Shown: in pieces, positions 1-5,473 of the stretch
How the letters are laid out: each line of letters begins with the position of its first letter
Numbering within the stretch: the first letter of the stretch is position 1
Assembly (NCBI GenBank): GCA_964553915.1
Contig: CAZKMM010000140.1
Coordinates: 1 to 5,851 of the forward strand
DNA: 5,851 nt
DNA from: CAZKMM01 sp964553915
GTDB taxonomy: Bacteria > RBG-13-61-14 > DRUE01
Direction: 5' to 3'
Translations under genes and position numbers: made by a program
Notes under the pieces: model-generated
What the model saw: only the letters and a program-made list of their open reading frames with translations
Databases searched by the model: none
Told to the model about the DNA's origin: nothing

Positions 1-111
1 CCGGTTTCCGGGTTGGGTGGCAGGGATTTTACCCTCCTGTGCCAGTTTGTATATGATAGCGAGATCAATTTTAAGATACTCTGCCAGCTCTCTATAATAA
101 ATACTATACAA
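1..111 (-). CDS. Helix-turn-helix DNA-binding protein, excisionase/MerR-like type (partial, runs off left edge)
   Basis: The minus strand translates here to 37 residues containing RELAEYLKI, then IIYKLAQEGKIPA and PGNR. This is the usual order of the excisionase-type (HTH_17) fold: helix 1 E-x-A-x-Y-L, recognition helix ending I-Y-x-L, then the G-K-I-P-A wing turn. Such domains bind DNA in phage or plasmid excisionases, antitoxins and small regulators; which of these applies cannot be told because the C-terminal part lies outside the window. No ATG or GTG lies close upstream. The TTG at 111-109 gives the expected number of residues before the domain, but it has no SD site, and a second TTG lies at 126-124. 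The frame stays open upstream to a TAG at 414-412 without further recognisable sequence. It could be a live gene with a TTG start or a remnant that lost its 5' end. The domain call is fairly safe; the start is not. Confidence 0.6.
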   Translation of the reverse strand, partial: MYSIYYRELAEYLKIDLAIIYKLAQEGKIPATQPGNR

Positions 112-126
112 AAATACAAAAGTCAA
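98..126 (-). promoter_or_regulatory. Possible leftward promoter overlapping the 5' end of the helix-turn-helix gene
   Basis: Read on the minus strand, TTGACT (126-121) and TATTTA (103-98) are separated by 17 bases, a sigma70-like arrangement. The plus strand shows a direct repeat TACAAAA (107-113 and 115-121) inside it, which could be an operator. If transcription started about 7 bases beyond the -10, near 91, it would begin downstream of the TTG proposed as the gene's start. The promoter and that start therefore conflict, and at most one is right. The region is AT-rich, so chance matches are likely. Confidence 0.25.
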
Positions 127-448
127 GTTTTTGCAATTTTTTATTAGAGGCGGGGAGAAAATTAAAAGCGGTAAAAATCTTTTGCGGACCGGTGGTGGTG
201 ATTTTTTGGCTTTGAGGATAATCTGTGTGTCTTTGCGGAAAAGGATTATGTTCCTTTGCCGGGGCACGGGATTTTCAGGAAAATTCTTGCACTTTATGAT
301 TGAAAAGAGTGGAATCTCCTGGTTCTCCAGACAAGAAAAGACCAAAACAAAAGCCCGAGAGCAAGAATAAAAAATCCTTTCCTTCTCATTGCTTTCCTCA
401 TTAAAAAAAAGCTAGAAAGAAAAAACTAAAAATTTTTTAAGTATTTTC
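127..448. other. AT-rich intergenic region with no supported gene
   Basis: I see no convincing gene in this stretch. A plus-strand ATG frame at 131-370 would give 79 residues rich in G, K, R and F, with no recognisable motif, no SD site and no link to the following operon. The minus-strand frame of the helix-turn-helix gene is also open across this region as far as a TAG at 414-412, but it has no ATG and its translation is low complexity. From about 403 to 447 the sequence has A-runs and T-runs (A8 at 403-410, A5-T6 at 428-438) immediately upstream of the operon promoter. These may act as an UP element for RNA polymerase. Confidence 0.5.
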
Positions 449-477
449 TTGCTTATTCCCGCTGACCTGATTATAAT
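449..477 (+). promoter_or_regulatory. Sigma70-type promoter of the PHA operon
   Basis: The -35 element is TTGCTT at 449-454 and the -10 element is a perfect TATAAT at 472-477, with a 17-base spacer. Transcription would start near 484, giving a leader of about 35 bases before the ATG at 520. A/T tracts directly upstream could strengthen it. No operator palindrome is evident around it. This is the only good promoter found ahead of the six plus-strand genes, so it probably drives at least the first four. Confidence 0.75.
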
Positions 478-504
478 AGTTTTAAATAACTTTAATTTTT
501 GTTC

Positions 505-511
505 AAGGAGG
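505..511 (+). promoter_or_regulatory. Strong ribosome-binding site of the first operon gene
   Basis: AAGGAGG lies 8 bases before the ATG at 520, a near-perfect SD sequence at good spacing. It fixes the start of the 87-residue phasin-like gene and is one of the two strongest SD sites in the window, the other being GAGGAGG at 2383-2389 before phaC. This suggests high expression of both the coat-like protein and the synthase. Confidence 0.85.
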
Positions 512-519
512 TTTAGGAG

Positions 520-783
520 ATGATTGACCCAAGTAAAATCGGCGAGGAAATGGTAAAATTCATCCGCACCAGCTGGGAAACCTATTTGAAAATCCTAGAG
601 ACCCTTCAATCCCAGACCGAAAAGGCTCTAGAGATGATTCTCACCCAGAGTGATGCTCTGCGCGAGGAAGGCAAGGAGACGGTCAAGAAGTGGATGGAGC
701 TGATGAAGGAGAGCCAGGAGCAGTATCGGAAGATGATGGAGGAAAATCTCTCCAAGCTGGAATCTATGCTTTCCAAGGAATAA
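520..783 (+). CDS. Small phasin-like PHA granule protein (87 aa)
   Basis: This is probably a phasin-type protein that coats PHA granules and limits their coalescence. It is entirely helical in character and has no Cys or Gly-rich segment. The pattern is Q-T-E-K (residues 32-35), then EEGKETVKKWMELMKES (about 49-65), then MMEENLSKLESML (about 72-84). The order Q-x-E-K, E-E-G-K-x-x-x-x-x-W, and a repeating amphipathic tail recalls the short phasins found beside PHA synthases in deltaproteobacteria and relatives. The length is short for classical PhaP (often above 110 residues). It begins at a strong SD site, is the first gene after the promoter, and its TAA overlaps the next ATG by one base (TAATG), implying translational coupling. 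The assignment rests on pattern and operon context; any short coiled-coil protein could look similar. Confidence 0.75.
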   Translation: MIDPSKIGEEMVKFIRTSWETYLKILETLQSQTEKALEMILTQSDALREEGKETVKKWMELMKESQEQYRKMMEENLSKLESMLSKE

Positions 784-1256
784 TGGCTAAACCTTCTGGA
801 ATAGACCCCAAGTTTCTGGAATGGATTGGTCAGATGATGCTCCTTTCCGCCCGGAATATGGAGCAGGCAGAGATGTTTATGAAATGGTTTCAAGAGGGAT
901 ATCCCGAAGGTATGGAATGGGAAAAATGGCTGGAGCCATACCTACAGCTTCTTCCCAAAGGCAAAGAAAAAGGAGCCAGGGAGCTTAAGGAATTATTTGA
1001 GCAGTTCTTTTCTAATTTTGGGCTGGTTTCTCGCAAGGAATTTTTAGAACTGGAAGAGCAATGTCAGGAGCTGAAGCAAGAGCTGGAAGAAATCAAGAAA
1101 AAAGTGGCTGAGGAGCGGAAAAAAGGATTTGATTTGATTGAAGAATGGGCAGAGATGCTCAAAAAGATGAGTGAAGCCAATGCCCGACTTTTTACCCAAT
1201 GGCAGAGATTAATCTTGGGAACAAAAACCCAAAATAAAAAAGAGGGGAAAAAATGA
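783..1256 (+). CDS. Helical PHA-granule or synthase accessory protein (PhaE/PhaR/phasin-like, 157 aa)
   Basis: This soluble, charged, mostly helical protein has three parts. An N-terminal aromatic/Met-rich segment (about 1-55) carries W-I-G-Q-M-M and W-F-Q-E-G. A middle segment ends in NFGLVSRKEFLEL (about 83-95) and leads into a heptad-like coiled coil (about 92-116). A C-terminal amphipathic helix (about 117-140) carries EEWAEMLKKM and ends F-T-Q-W. The V-S-R-K-E-F-x-x-L step into a coiled coil matches the P-T/S-x-x-x-x-x-L pattern at the C-terminus of PhaE and in many phasins, and the length is like class IV PhaR (about 160-200 aa). The ATG at 783 is chosen over an upstream in-frame ATG at 690, which would bury 31 residues inside the previous gene; AAGGA (775-779) precedes it closely. 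Its TGA overlaps the phaE ATG (ATGA). It probably binds granules or helps the synthase; the exact role is unknown. Confidence 0.7.
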   Translation: MAKPSGIDPKFLEWIGQMMLLSARNMEQAEMFMKWFQEGYPEGMEWEKWLEPYLQLLPKGKEKGARELKELFEQFFSNFGLVSRKEFLELEEQCQELKQELEEIKKKVAEERKKGFDLIEEWAEMLKKMSEANARLFTQWQRLILGTKTQNKKEGKK

Positions 1257-2377
1257 GTCAGGAAAAGGTAAAAGATTCTCAGGCTGAAAAAACTCCCCCG
1301 GATTTGTACAGCTGGCAGAGCGAGCTTTTTAAAAGCTGGCAGGAAGCCTGGCAGAAGGGGCTGGAGAGCTGGCAGAAACTATGGGAGCAGGGAGAGGCAA
1401 AATTTCCCGGGTTTGATTTATTCACCAGCTGGATGGATTTTCTTAAAAAACAATTTGACCAGCTTTTGGGCGGAGAAACCGAGGGGCTGGGAGCAGAGGT
1501 ATTTTCCCGGGTTTTGAATGCGGGGGCAATTTATACCCAGGTAATGGAATTCTGGAAAAATGCTCTGGCACCGATTATTGCCTCGCAGGGGAAATTAGAC
1601 CCGAACAAGCTTAAAGAATTAAGCGAAAGGTGGATTGAGCAATATCAGAGTGTGATGGAATCGCTCTGGGGAAAAGAAGATGAGACCCGCACCGAGATAA
1701 TCCAGTCTGCGGTTAAGATGTTCAGGACGGAGAGTGATTTTATCTGGGGATTTCTTGCTCCTTTAATGAAAGATTTTCAGGAAATGGGAGAGAAGTTTCC
1801 TCAGGCAATTTCTGGAGAGAGCAAATCCGCACTGGAATTTTATGGTTTACTTCGGCAAAGTTATGAGGATTCTCTGGGGAAAATTCTCCGAATGCCGGCA
1901 ATGGGATATTTCCGCGACCTTCAGGAGAGAATTAACCAGAGCCTGGATTCTTATGTAGAGTTTCTCACGGTTTTAAATGAGTATTATTCACTTTTTTATC
2001 AGACCGGTTTGCGGGCGATGGAGCGGGTTCTGGCGCGTTTAGATGAGTTTAAAGATGAGGACTGGTCCAGTCCGGAGGGGGTTCGGAAGTTTTATCGGCT
2101 CTGGTGGACGATTAACGAGGACACCTATCACGAGCTTTTTTTATCTGAGGAATTTATCAATCTTTTACGGGAGGTTTTAACCCGGGGCTTGCTTTTTAGA
2201 AAATGGACGGAAGAGCTCTACGATAAAATCATAGAACCCACTCCCCTTCCCAGCAAAAAAGATATGGATGAGATTTATAAAGCCATTTATGAGCTGAAAA
2301 AAGAAGTTCGCTGGCAGAAGAAAATCCTTCAGGGACTAACTGGCAAAGACCAAATTCCGGAGCAAGATAAAGAATAA
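1253..2377 (+). CDS. phaE: Class III poly(R)-hydroxyalkanoate synthase subunit PhaE (374 aa)
   Basis: PhaE is the non-catalytic subunit that binds and activates PhaC in class III synthases; the complex sits on the PHA granule surface. The length (about 360-375 aa in the family), the place directly before phaC, and several regions fit. Residues 20-45 contain Trp at 21, 29, 33, 40 and 44, in repeated S/A-W-Q units. Around 214-260 is M-P-A-M-G-Y-F-R-D with a long helix through Y-Y-S-L-F-Y-Q, the most conserved part of PhaE. Residues 278-300 hold the R-L-W-W...Y-H-E-L-F segment. At 330-357 is the C-terminal signature TPLPSKKDMDEIYKAIYELK followed by a basic K-E-V-R-W-Q-K-K stretch, needed in the family for interaction with PhaC. 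The start follows GAGGGGAAAAA and overlaps the previous stop by 4 bases. There is no signal peptide or membrane segment. Sequence divergence in PhaE is normally high, so the call also leans on context. Confidence 0.92.
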   Translation: MSQEKVKDSQAEKTPPDLYSWQSELFKSWQEAWQKGLESWQKLWEQGEAKFPGFDLFTSWMDFLKKQFDQLLGGETEGLGAEVFSRVLNAGAIYTQVMEFWKNALAPIIASQGKLDPNKLKELSERWIEQYQSVMESLWGKEDETRTEIIQSAVKMFRTESDFIWGFLAPLMKDFQEMGEKFPQAISGESKSALEFYGLLRQSYEDSLGKILRMPAMGYFRDLQERINQSLDSYVEFLTVLNEYYSLFYQTGLRAMERVLARLDEFKDEDWSSPEGVRKFYRLWWTINEDTYHELFLSEEFINLLREVLTRGLLFRKWTEELYDKIIEPTPLPSKKDMDEIYKAIYELKKEVRWQKKILQGLTGKDQIPEQDKE

Positions 2378-2394
2378 TCTCTGAGGAGGAAAAA

Positions 2395-3516
2395 ATGACG
2401 AGCAATTATGAGCAAAACCTGGCTAATTTTTATAAAGAGATGGCGCTCTTTCAGGAAAAACTCCTTAAAGGTCTTCAGAACCTGATGGAGGTAAAAGATG
2501 TTGAAATAGCTCCTACTCCCAAAGAATTAGTTTACAAGGAAGATAAAGTTCAGCTCTTTCATTATAAACCAGAGCAGGTTAAATGTCCGATTCCCCTGCT
2601 GGTGGTATATGCTCTGGTTAATCGGCAATATATGATGGACCTTCAGGAAAACCGCTCTTTATTCCGCAACCTGCTTGGGGGAGGAATTGAACTTTATGTG
2701 ATTGATTGGGGATACCCCACCAAGCCGGATAAATACCTGACAATGGAAGATTATATTTATGGCTATCTTAACAATTGTGTGGATTATATTCGTCGCTCCA
2801 CCAAAAATCCCAAAATAAACCTTCTGGGAGTTTGTCAGGGAGGAACTTTCTCGGCAATTTATTCGGCTCTGTTCCCGGAAAAAATTAAAAACCTGATTTT
2901 AATGGTGGCACCGATTGATTTTCATACCCGGGATGGGCTTTTAAATGTCTGGGCACAGGCAATGGATGTGGATTTAATGGTAGAGGTTTTTGGCAATATT
3001 CCCGGAGATTTTATGAATCTGGGCTTTTTATGGCTCAAGCCCTTCCAGCTAATTCTGGATAAATATGTGGGACTGCTGGACAACATAGACGATGAAAATG
3101 TGGTGCGGAATTTTCTTCGGATGGAAAAATGGATTTTTGATTCCCCGGACCAGGCAGGAGAATGCTTTCGGAAATTTGTCAAAGAGCTTTACAAAGAAAA
3201 CAAGCTGGTCAAGGGAGAATTCTATTTAGGCAAGCGGAAGGTGGATTTAAAGAATATCACGATGCCAGTGCTTAACATTTTTGGGGAGCAGGACCATCTG
3301 GTTCCGCCCTCCTGCTCCCGTCCTTTAAAAAAATATGTTGGCACCAGGGATTATACGGAGCTGGCTTATCCAGTTGGGCATATTGGGATGTATGTCAGCT
3401 CCAAAACCCAGCGAAGCCTGGCTCCGACCGTGGCAAAATGGCTAATAGAACGCTCCGGGAAAAAAACCAGGAAAGCAAAATCTCCAAATAGAAAAAAAAG
3501 CAAAGCTTCCGCTTGA
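2395..3516 (+). CDS. phaC: Class III poly(R)-hydroxyalkanoate synthase catalytic subunit PhaC (373 aa)
   Basis: PhaC polymerises (R)-3-hydroxyacyl-CoA into PHA with release of CoA, acting in the cytoplasm on the granule surface. It is an alpha/beta-hydrolase fold. The lipase-like box is G-V-C-Q-G-G (145-150) with nucleophile Cys147. The catalytic Asp is Asp300 in FGEQDHLVPP, and the general-base His is His329 in PVGHIGMYVS. These positions almost match Cys149/Asp302/His331 of the Allochromatium vinosum class III enzyme. V-I-D-W-G-Y-P (102-108) is also typical. The length places it with the short class III/IV enzymes, which usually prefer short-chain monomers such as 3-hydroxybutyryl-CoA. An unusual extra is a C-terminal tail (356-373) in which 9 of 18 residues are Lys or Arg. 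GAGGAGG at 2383-2389 precedes the ATG, 17 bases after the phaE stop. No catalytic residue is missing, so it should be active. Confidence 0.97.
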   Translation: MTSNYEQNLANFYKEMALFQEKLLKGLQNLMEVKDVEIAPTPKELVYKEDKVQLFHYKPEQVKCPIPLLVVYALVNRQYMMDLQENRSLFRNLLGGGIELYVIDWGYPTKPDKYLTMEDYIYGYLNNCVDYIRRSTKNPKINLLGVCQGGTFSAIYSALFPEKIKNLILMVAPIDFHTRDGLLNVWAQAMDVDLMVEVFGNIPGDFMNLGFLWLKPFQLILDKYVGLLDNIDDENVVRNFLRMEKWIFDSPDQAGECFRKFVKELYKENKLVKGEFYLGKRKVDLKNITMPVLNIFGEQDHLVPPSCSRPLKKYVGTRDYTELAYPVGHIGMYVSSKTQRSLAPTVAKWLIERSGKKTRKAKSPNRKKSKASA

Positions 3517-3524
3517 TTTTTTTT
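3492..3524 (+). terminator. Weak A/T hairpin at the end of phaC, possible attenuator
   Basis: An A8 tract plus GC (3492-3501) faces GC-TT-GA-T8 (3511-3524), across the phaC stop codon. It can form a GC-AA/TT-GC core with a two-base GA bulge and then A:T pairs, followed by the T run. This is too weak for a convincing rho-independent terminator, but it could reduce transcription into the GAF gene. The A8 run is also a possible slippage site within the basic tail of PhaC. Confidence 0.3.
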
Positions 3525-3549
3525 CTACAAGATTTTATGATTAAAAAAG

Positions 3550-4410
3550 ATGAGCGGAGAAAAAAATCCTCCCAAAATTGACCCGGAAAGCATAACTGAC
3601 CCCAAGGATTTATTTACCAAGGGCAAGGATTTTATGGAGATGTATAATAAAGTGGTGCAGTTTACCGAGGAATTAATCAACAAAAACCTTGAACTCAGGA
3701 ATAAAATTAAACAACTAGAAGAAGAGAAAAACAAGCTCCTTTTAGAAGGAGGTGGAGAAGAAGAAAAGAAACTTCAGGAAAAAATAGAGCATTTAAGAAA
3801 AGAAAAGCAGGAGCTTTTAAACCGCTATCAGGAGGTGAGCGAAGAGACCCAGGATTTTGTGGCTCGCTACCGGGAGATTGAGCAGGAGAATAACAATCTT
3901 GCCAATCTTTATGTTGCCAGCTATCAACTTCACAGCACCTTGGATTTTAATGAGGTTCTGGAAATTATTACTGAAATTATCATCAATTTAATTGGAGCAG
4001 GTAAGTTTGTCATCTTCCTTCATAATGAAAAGCAAGCAAGCTTAAAACCGGTGAAGGCAGAAGGTCTGACTCTGGAGGAAATTCCCACAATCAAGCTGGG
4101 AGAAGGAATTATTGGCGGAGCCGGGGAGAGTGGAGAGATTTATTATCGGGAGAGCGAGCCGGATGTCTTAGAGCTTGACTATCGGCACCCGATGGTCTGT
4201 GTGCCAATGAAGGTCCAGGACCGACTGGTGGGCGTGATTGCGGTATATCAACTCTTGCCTCAGAAAGAGAAGCTGGAAAAGGTGGATTATGAGCTTTTCA
4301 GCCTGCTTGCCGCTCATGCCGCTACCGCCCTGTTCAGTGCCCGGCTTTATTCTGAATCGGTCCGCAAGCGGGAGACCATCAAGGGATTTCTGGATTTAAT
4401 TACTCATTGA
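3550..4410 (+). CDS. Coiled-coil and GAF-domain protein (286 aa)
   Basis: The function is unknown; it is probably a sensor or scaffold. Residues 1-25 are polar and Pro-containing. About 28-118 is a long Glu/Lys/Leu coiled coil, interrupted by a Gly-rich kink L-E-G-G-G-E (65-70). About 119-270 is a GAF domain: ANLYVASYQLHSTLDFNEV (118-136) leads into the first helix, I-K-L-G-E-G-I-I-G (181-189) is the usual turn, VCVPMKVQDRLVGVIAVY (216-233) is the core strand pair, and AAHAATAL (254-261) closes with the terminal helix. GAF domains bind small ligands such as cyclic nucleotides, haem or tetrapyrroles, or mediate dimerisation; the ligand cannot be read here. Cys217 is the only cysteine. No kinase, cyclase, HTH or other output domain follows. 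It starts 33 bases after phaC with no clear SD site (only AAAAAAG), so expression may be lower than that of phaC. Its operon place suggests a link to PHA metabolism, but this is inference. Confidence 0.85.
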   Translation: MSGEKNPPKIDPESITDPKDLFTKGKDFMEMYNKVVQFTEELINKNLELRNKIKQLEEEKNKLLLEGGGEEEKKLQEKIEHLRKEKQELLNRYQEVSEETQDFVARYREIEQENNNLANLYVASYQLHSTLDFNEVLEIITEIIINLIGAGKFVIFLHNEKQASLKPVKAEGLTLEEIPTIKLGEGIIGGAGESGEIYYRESEPDVLELDYRHPMVCVPMKVQDRLVGVIAVYQLLPQKEKLEKVDYELFSLLAAHAATALFSARLYSESVRKRETIKGFLDLITH

Positions 4411-4417
4411 ATTTAAA

Positions 4418-4462
4418 ATGTCGCTTTCTCTTTATGAGCTCAGATTAAAAATCAAGCAATGA
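4418..4462 (+). CDS. Possible 14-codon leader ORF coupled to the glycosyltransferase start
   Basis: An ATG at 4418 opens a 14-residue frame (MSLSLYELRLKIKQ) whose TGA (4460-4462) overlaps the glycosyltransferase ATG (4459-4461) in an ATGA junction. Neither start has a good SD site. It could feed ribosomes to the glycosyltransferase by termination-reinitiation, or be chance. There is no homology evidence that the peptide is made. Confidence 0.25.
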   Translation: MSLSLYELRLKIKQ

Positions 4463-5418
4463 AGCTGGTGGTCATTATTCCTGCCTATAACGAAGAACCA
4501 ACCATTACTCAGGTTATTCAGGGAATTCCCCGGGAAATCCCCGGGGTCAAGGAAATTCAGGTGGTGGTGGTGGATGATGGTTCCACTGACCGCACCGCCC
4601 AACTGGCTGAAGAAGCCGGGGCAATTGTGGTCAAGCATCCTCAAAACCTCGGGGTAGGAAAAGCCTTTTCCACCGGAATCAAAACCGCTCTGGAGCTGGG
4701 AGCAGACCTCATCGTCAATATTGATGGCGATGGTCAATTTAACCCCAGAGATATTCCCAGACTGATTGAGCCGATATTAAAAAATCAAGCAGATTTTGTC
4801 ACTGCCAGCAGATTCGCAGATAAAAGCTTAATCCCGAAAATGCCCTGGATTAAAAAATATGGAAATTATCTGGTGCGGGCAATCATTAACTTTTTAACCG
4901 GAAAAAAATTTACTGATGTCTCCTGCGGTTTCCGGGCTTACAGCAGAGAAACCGCACTCAAGCTTAATTTATTTGGCTCTTTTACCTATACCCAGGAAAC
5001 CTTTCTTAATCTGGTGGAAAAAGAGGTGAGGATTAAAGAAATCCCCTTAGAGGTTCAGGGAGAAAGAAGGTTTGGAAAAAGTAAAGTTGCCCACAGCGTG
5101 CTCAGATACGGCTTAAAAGCAGGGAGTATTATTCTTCTTGCCCTGCGGGATATCAAGCCGTTGCGGTTCTTCGGCTGGATGGGTCTGGGCACCAGCCTGC
5201 TTGGAGTGGGAGGAATTGGGGTTGTCTTTGTCCACTGGCTTCTTACCCACCGCACCAGCCCCTATCAATCCCTGCTTTTAATTGGGGCGGTGCTTTTAAT
5301 TGTGGGATTTTTGCTCATCGTCCTTGCCTTAATTGCTGATATGCTGGGAAGAATCAGAAAAAATCAGGAAGAAGTGCTCTTTGTCCTGAAATCTATTTAC
5401 TACCAAAAAGAAAAATAA
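4459..5418 (+). CDS. Family 2 glycosyltransferase, polyprenol-phosphate sugar transferase type, with two C-terminal membrane helices (319 aa)
   Basis: This enzyme probably transfers a sugar from a nucleotide-sugar to a polyprenyl phosphate at the inner face of the cytoplasmic membrane, for envelope glycans or glycosylation. The GT-A catalytic domain (about 1-215) shows VVIIPAYNEE (4-13), VVVDDGSTD (36-44), metal-binding D-G-D in NIDGDGQFNP (87-96), DVSCGFRAYSRE (153-164), and G-E-R-R-F-G-K-S-K-V (201-210), the loop typical of dolichol-phosphate-mannose-synthase-like enzymes. Two hydrophobic segments follow, about 236-262 and 270-295, and then a short basic cytoplasmic tail. This resembles bacterial DPM1/GtrB-like proteins in length and layout. 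The donor sugar cannot be deduced. The start is fixed by the canonical MKLVVIIPAYNE beginning, although no SD site precedes it. It follows the GAF gene by 48 bases; a functional tie to PHA is doubtful and it may simply be co-transcribed. Confidence 0.93.
   Translation: MKLVVIIPAYNEEPTITQVIQGIPREIPGVKEIQVVVVDDGSTDRTAQLAEEAGAIVVKHPQNLGVGKAFSTGIKTALELGADLIVNIDGDGQFNPRDIPRLIEPILKNQADFVTASRFADKSLIPKMPWIKKYGNYLVRAIINFLTGKKFTDVSCGFRAYSRETALKLNLFGSFTYTQETFLNLVEKEVRIKEIPLEVQGERRFGKSKVAHSVLRYGLKAGSIILLALRDIKPLRFFGWMGLGTSLLGVGGIGVVFVHWLLTHRTSPYQSLLLIGAVLLIVGFLLIVLALIADMLGRIRKNQEEVLFVLKSIYYQKEK
4528..4546 (+). repeat. GC-only inverted repeat inside the start of the glycosyltransferase gene
   Basis: CCCCGGG (4528-4534) and CCCGGGG (4540-4546) form a perfect 7-base stem of only G and C with a 5-base loop. 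It lies directly beside a separate 10-base palindrome, GGGAATTCCC (4521-4530). It falls about 70 bases after the start codon, in codons for a G-I-P-R-E-I-P-G segment. It would be stable in mRNA and stands out in an otherwise AT-richer gene; whether it has any role is unknown. Confidence 0.5.
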
Positions 5419-5473
5419 ATAAAAATCCGTAGCTAATGAATATATCCCTGTGCCTTAAGCTTTTTTATCATCT
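5419..5473. other. Short gap between the glycosyltransferase and the leftward phosphodiesterase remnant
   Basis: No strong terminator for the operon is seen. TAGCTAA (5431-5437) could pair imperfectly with TTAAGCT ahead of a T6 run near 5461-5466, across an 18-base loop with one bulged base. This is a poor candidate. The operon transcript may end by Rho or run on into the antisense of the remnant gene. Confidence 0.3.

Noticed and set aside
131..370. Plus-strand 79-residue open frame before the operon
   Set aside because: It has no SD site, no recognisable motif and a low-complexity G/K/R/F composition. It also lies upstream of the operon promoter.
127..411. Minus-strand frame open from 411 down to the left edge, as if the helix-turn-helix protein had a long N-terminal extension
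   Set aside because: It has no ATG, and its translation upstream of about 126 is low complexity and looks like nothing known. Lack of stops in AT-rich DNA of this length is possible by chance.
690..782. Longer start (ATG 690) for the second operon gene
   Set aside because: The extra 31 residues are read out of frame over the first gene and do not look like the helical remainder. The ATG at 783, overlapping the previous TAA, is the natural coupled start.
606..893. Minus-strand 95-residue frame
   Set aside because: It is antisense to the two small PHA genes, with a Ser/His/Phe-rich translation typical of a shadow frame and no SD support.
2922..3182. Minus-strand 86-residue frame inside phaC
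   Set aside because: It is antisense to well-conserved phaC coding sequence and has no motif.
3514..3552. Possible TGA readthrough fusing PhaC to the GAF protein, since both are in the same frame
   Set aside because: A second in-frame TGA at 3538-3540 separates them, and TGA also serves as an ordinary stop for two other genes here.
3525..3734. Minus-strand 69-residue hydrophobic-looking frame over the GAF gene start
   Set aside because: Its Phe/Ser/Leu richness is the complement of the Glu/Lys coiled-coil codons on the plus strand, so it is an artefact.
4432..4737. Minus-strand 101-residue frame over the glycosyltransferase start
   Set aside because: It is the complement of canonical family 2 glycosyltransferase motifs, so it is a shadow.
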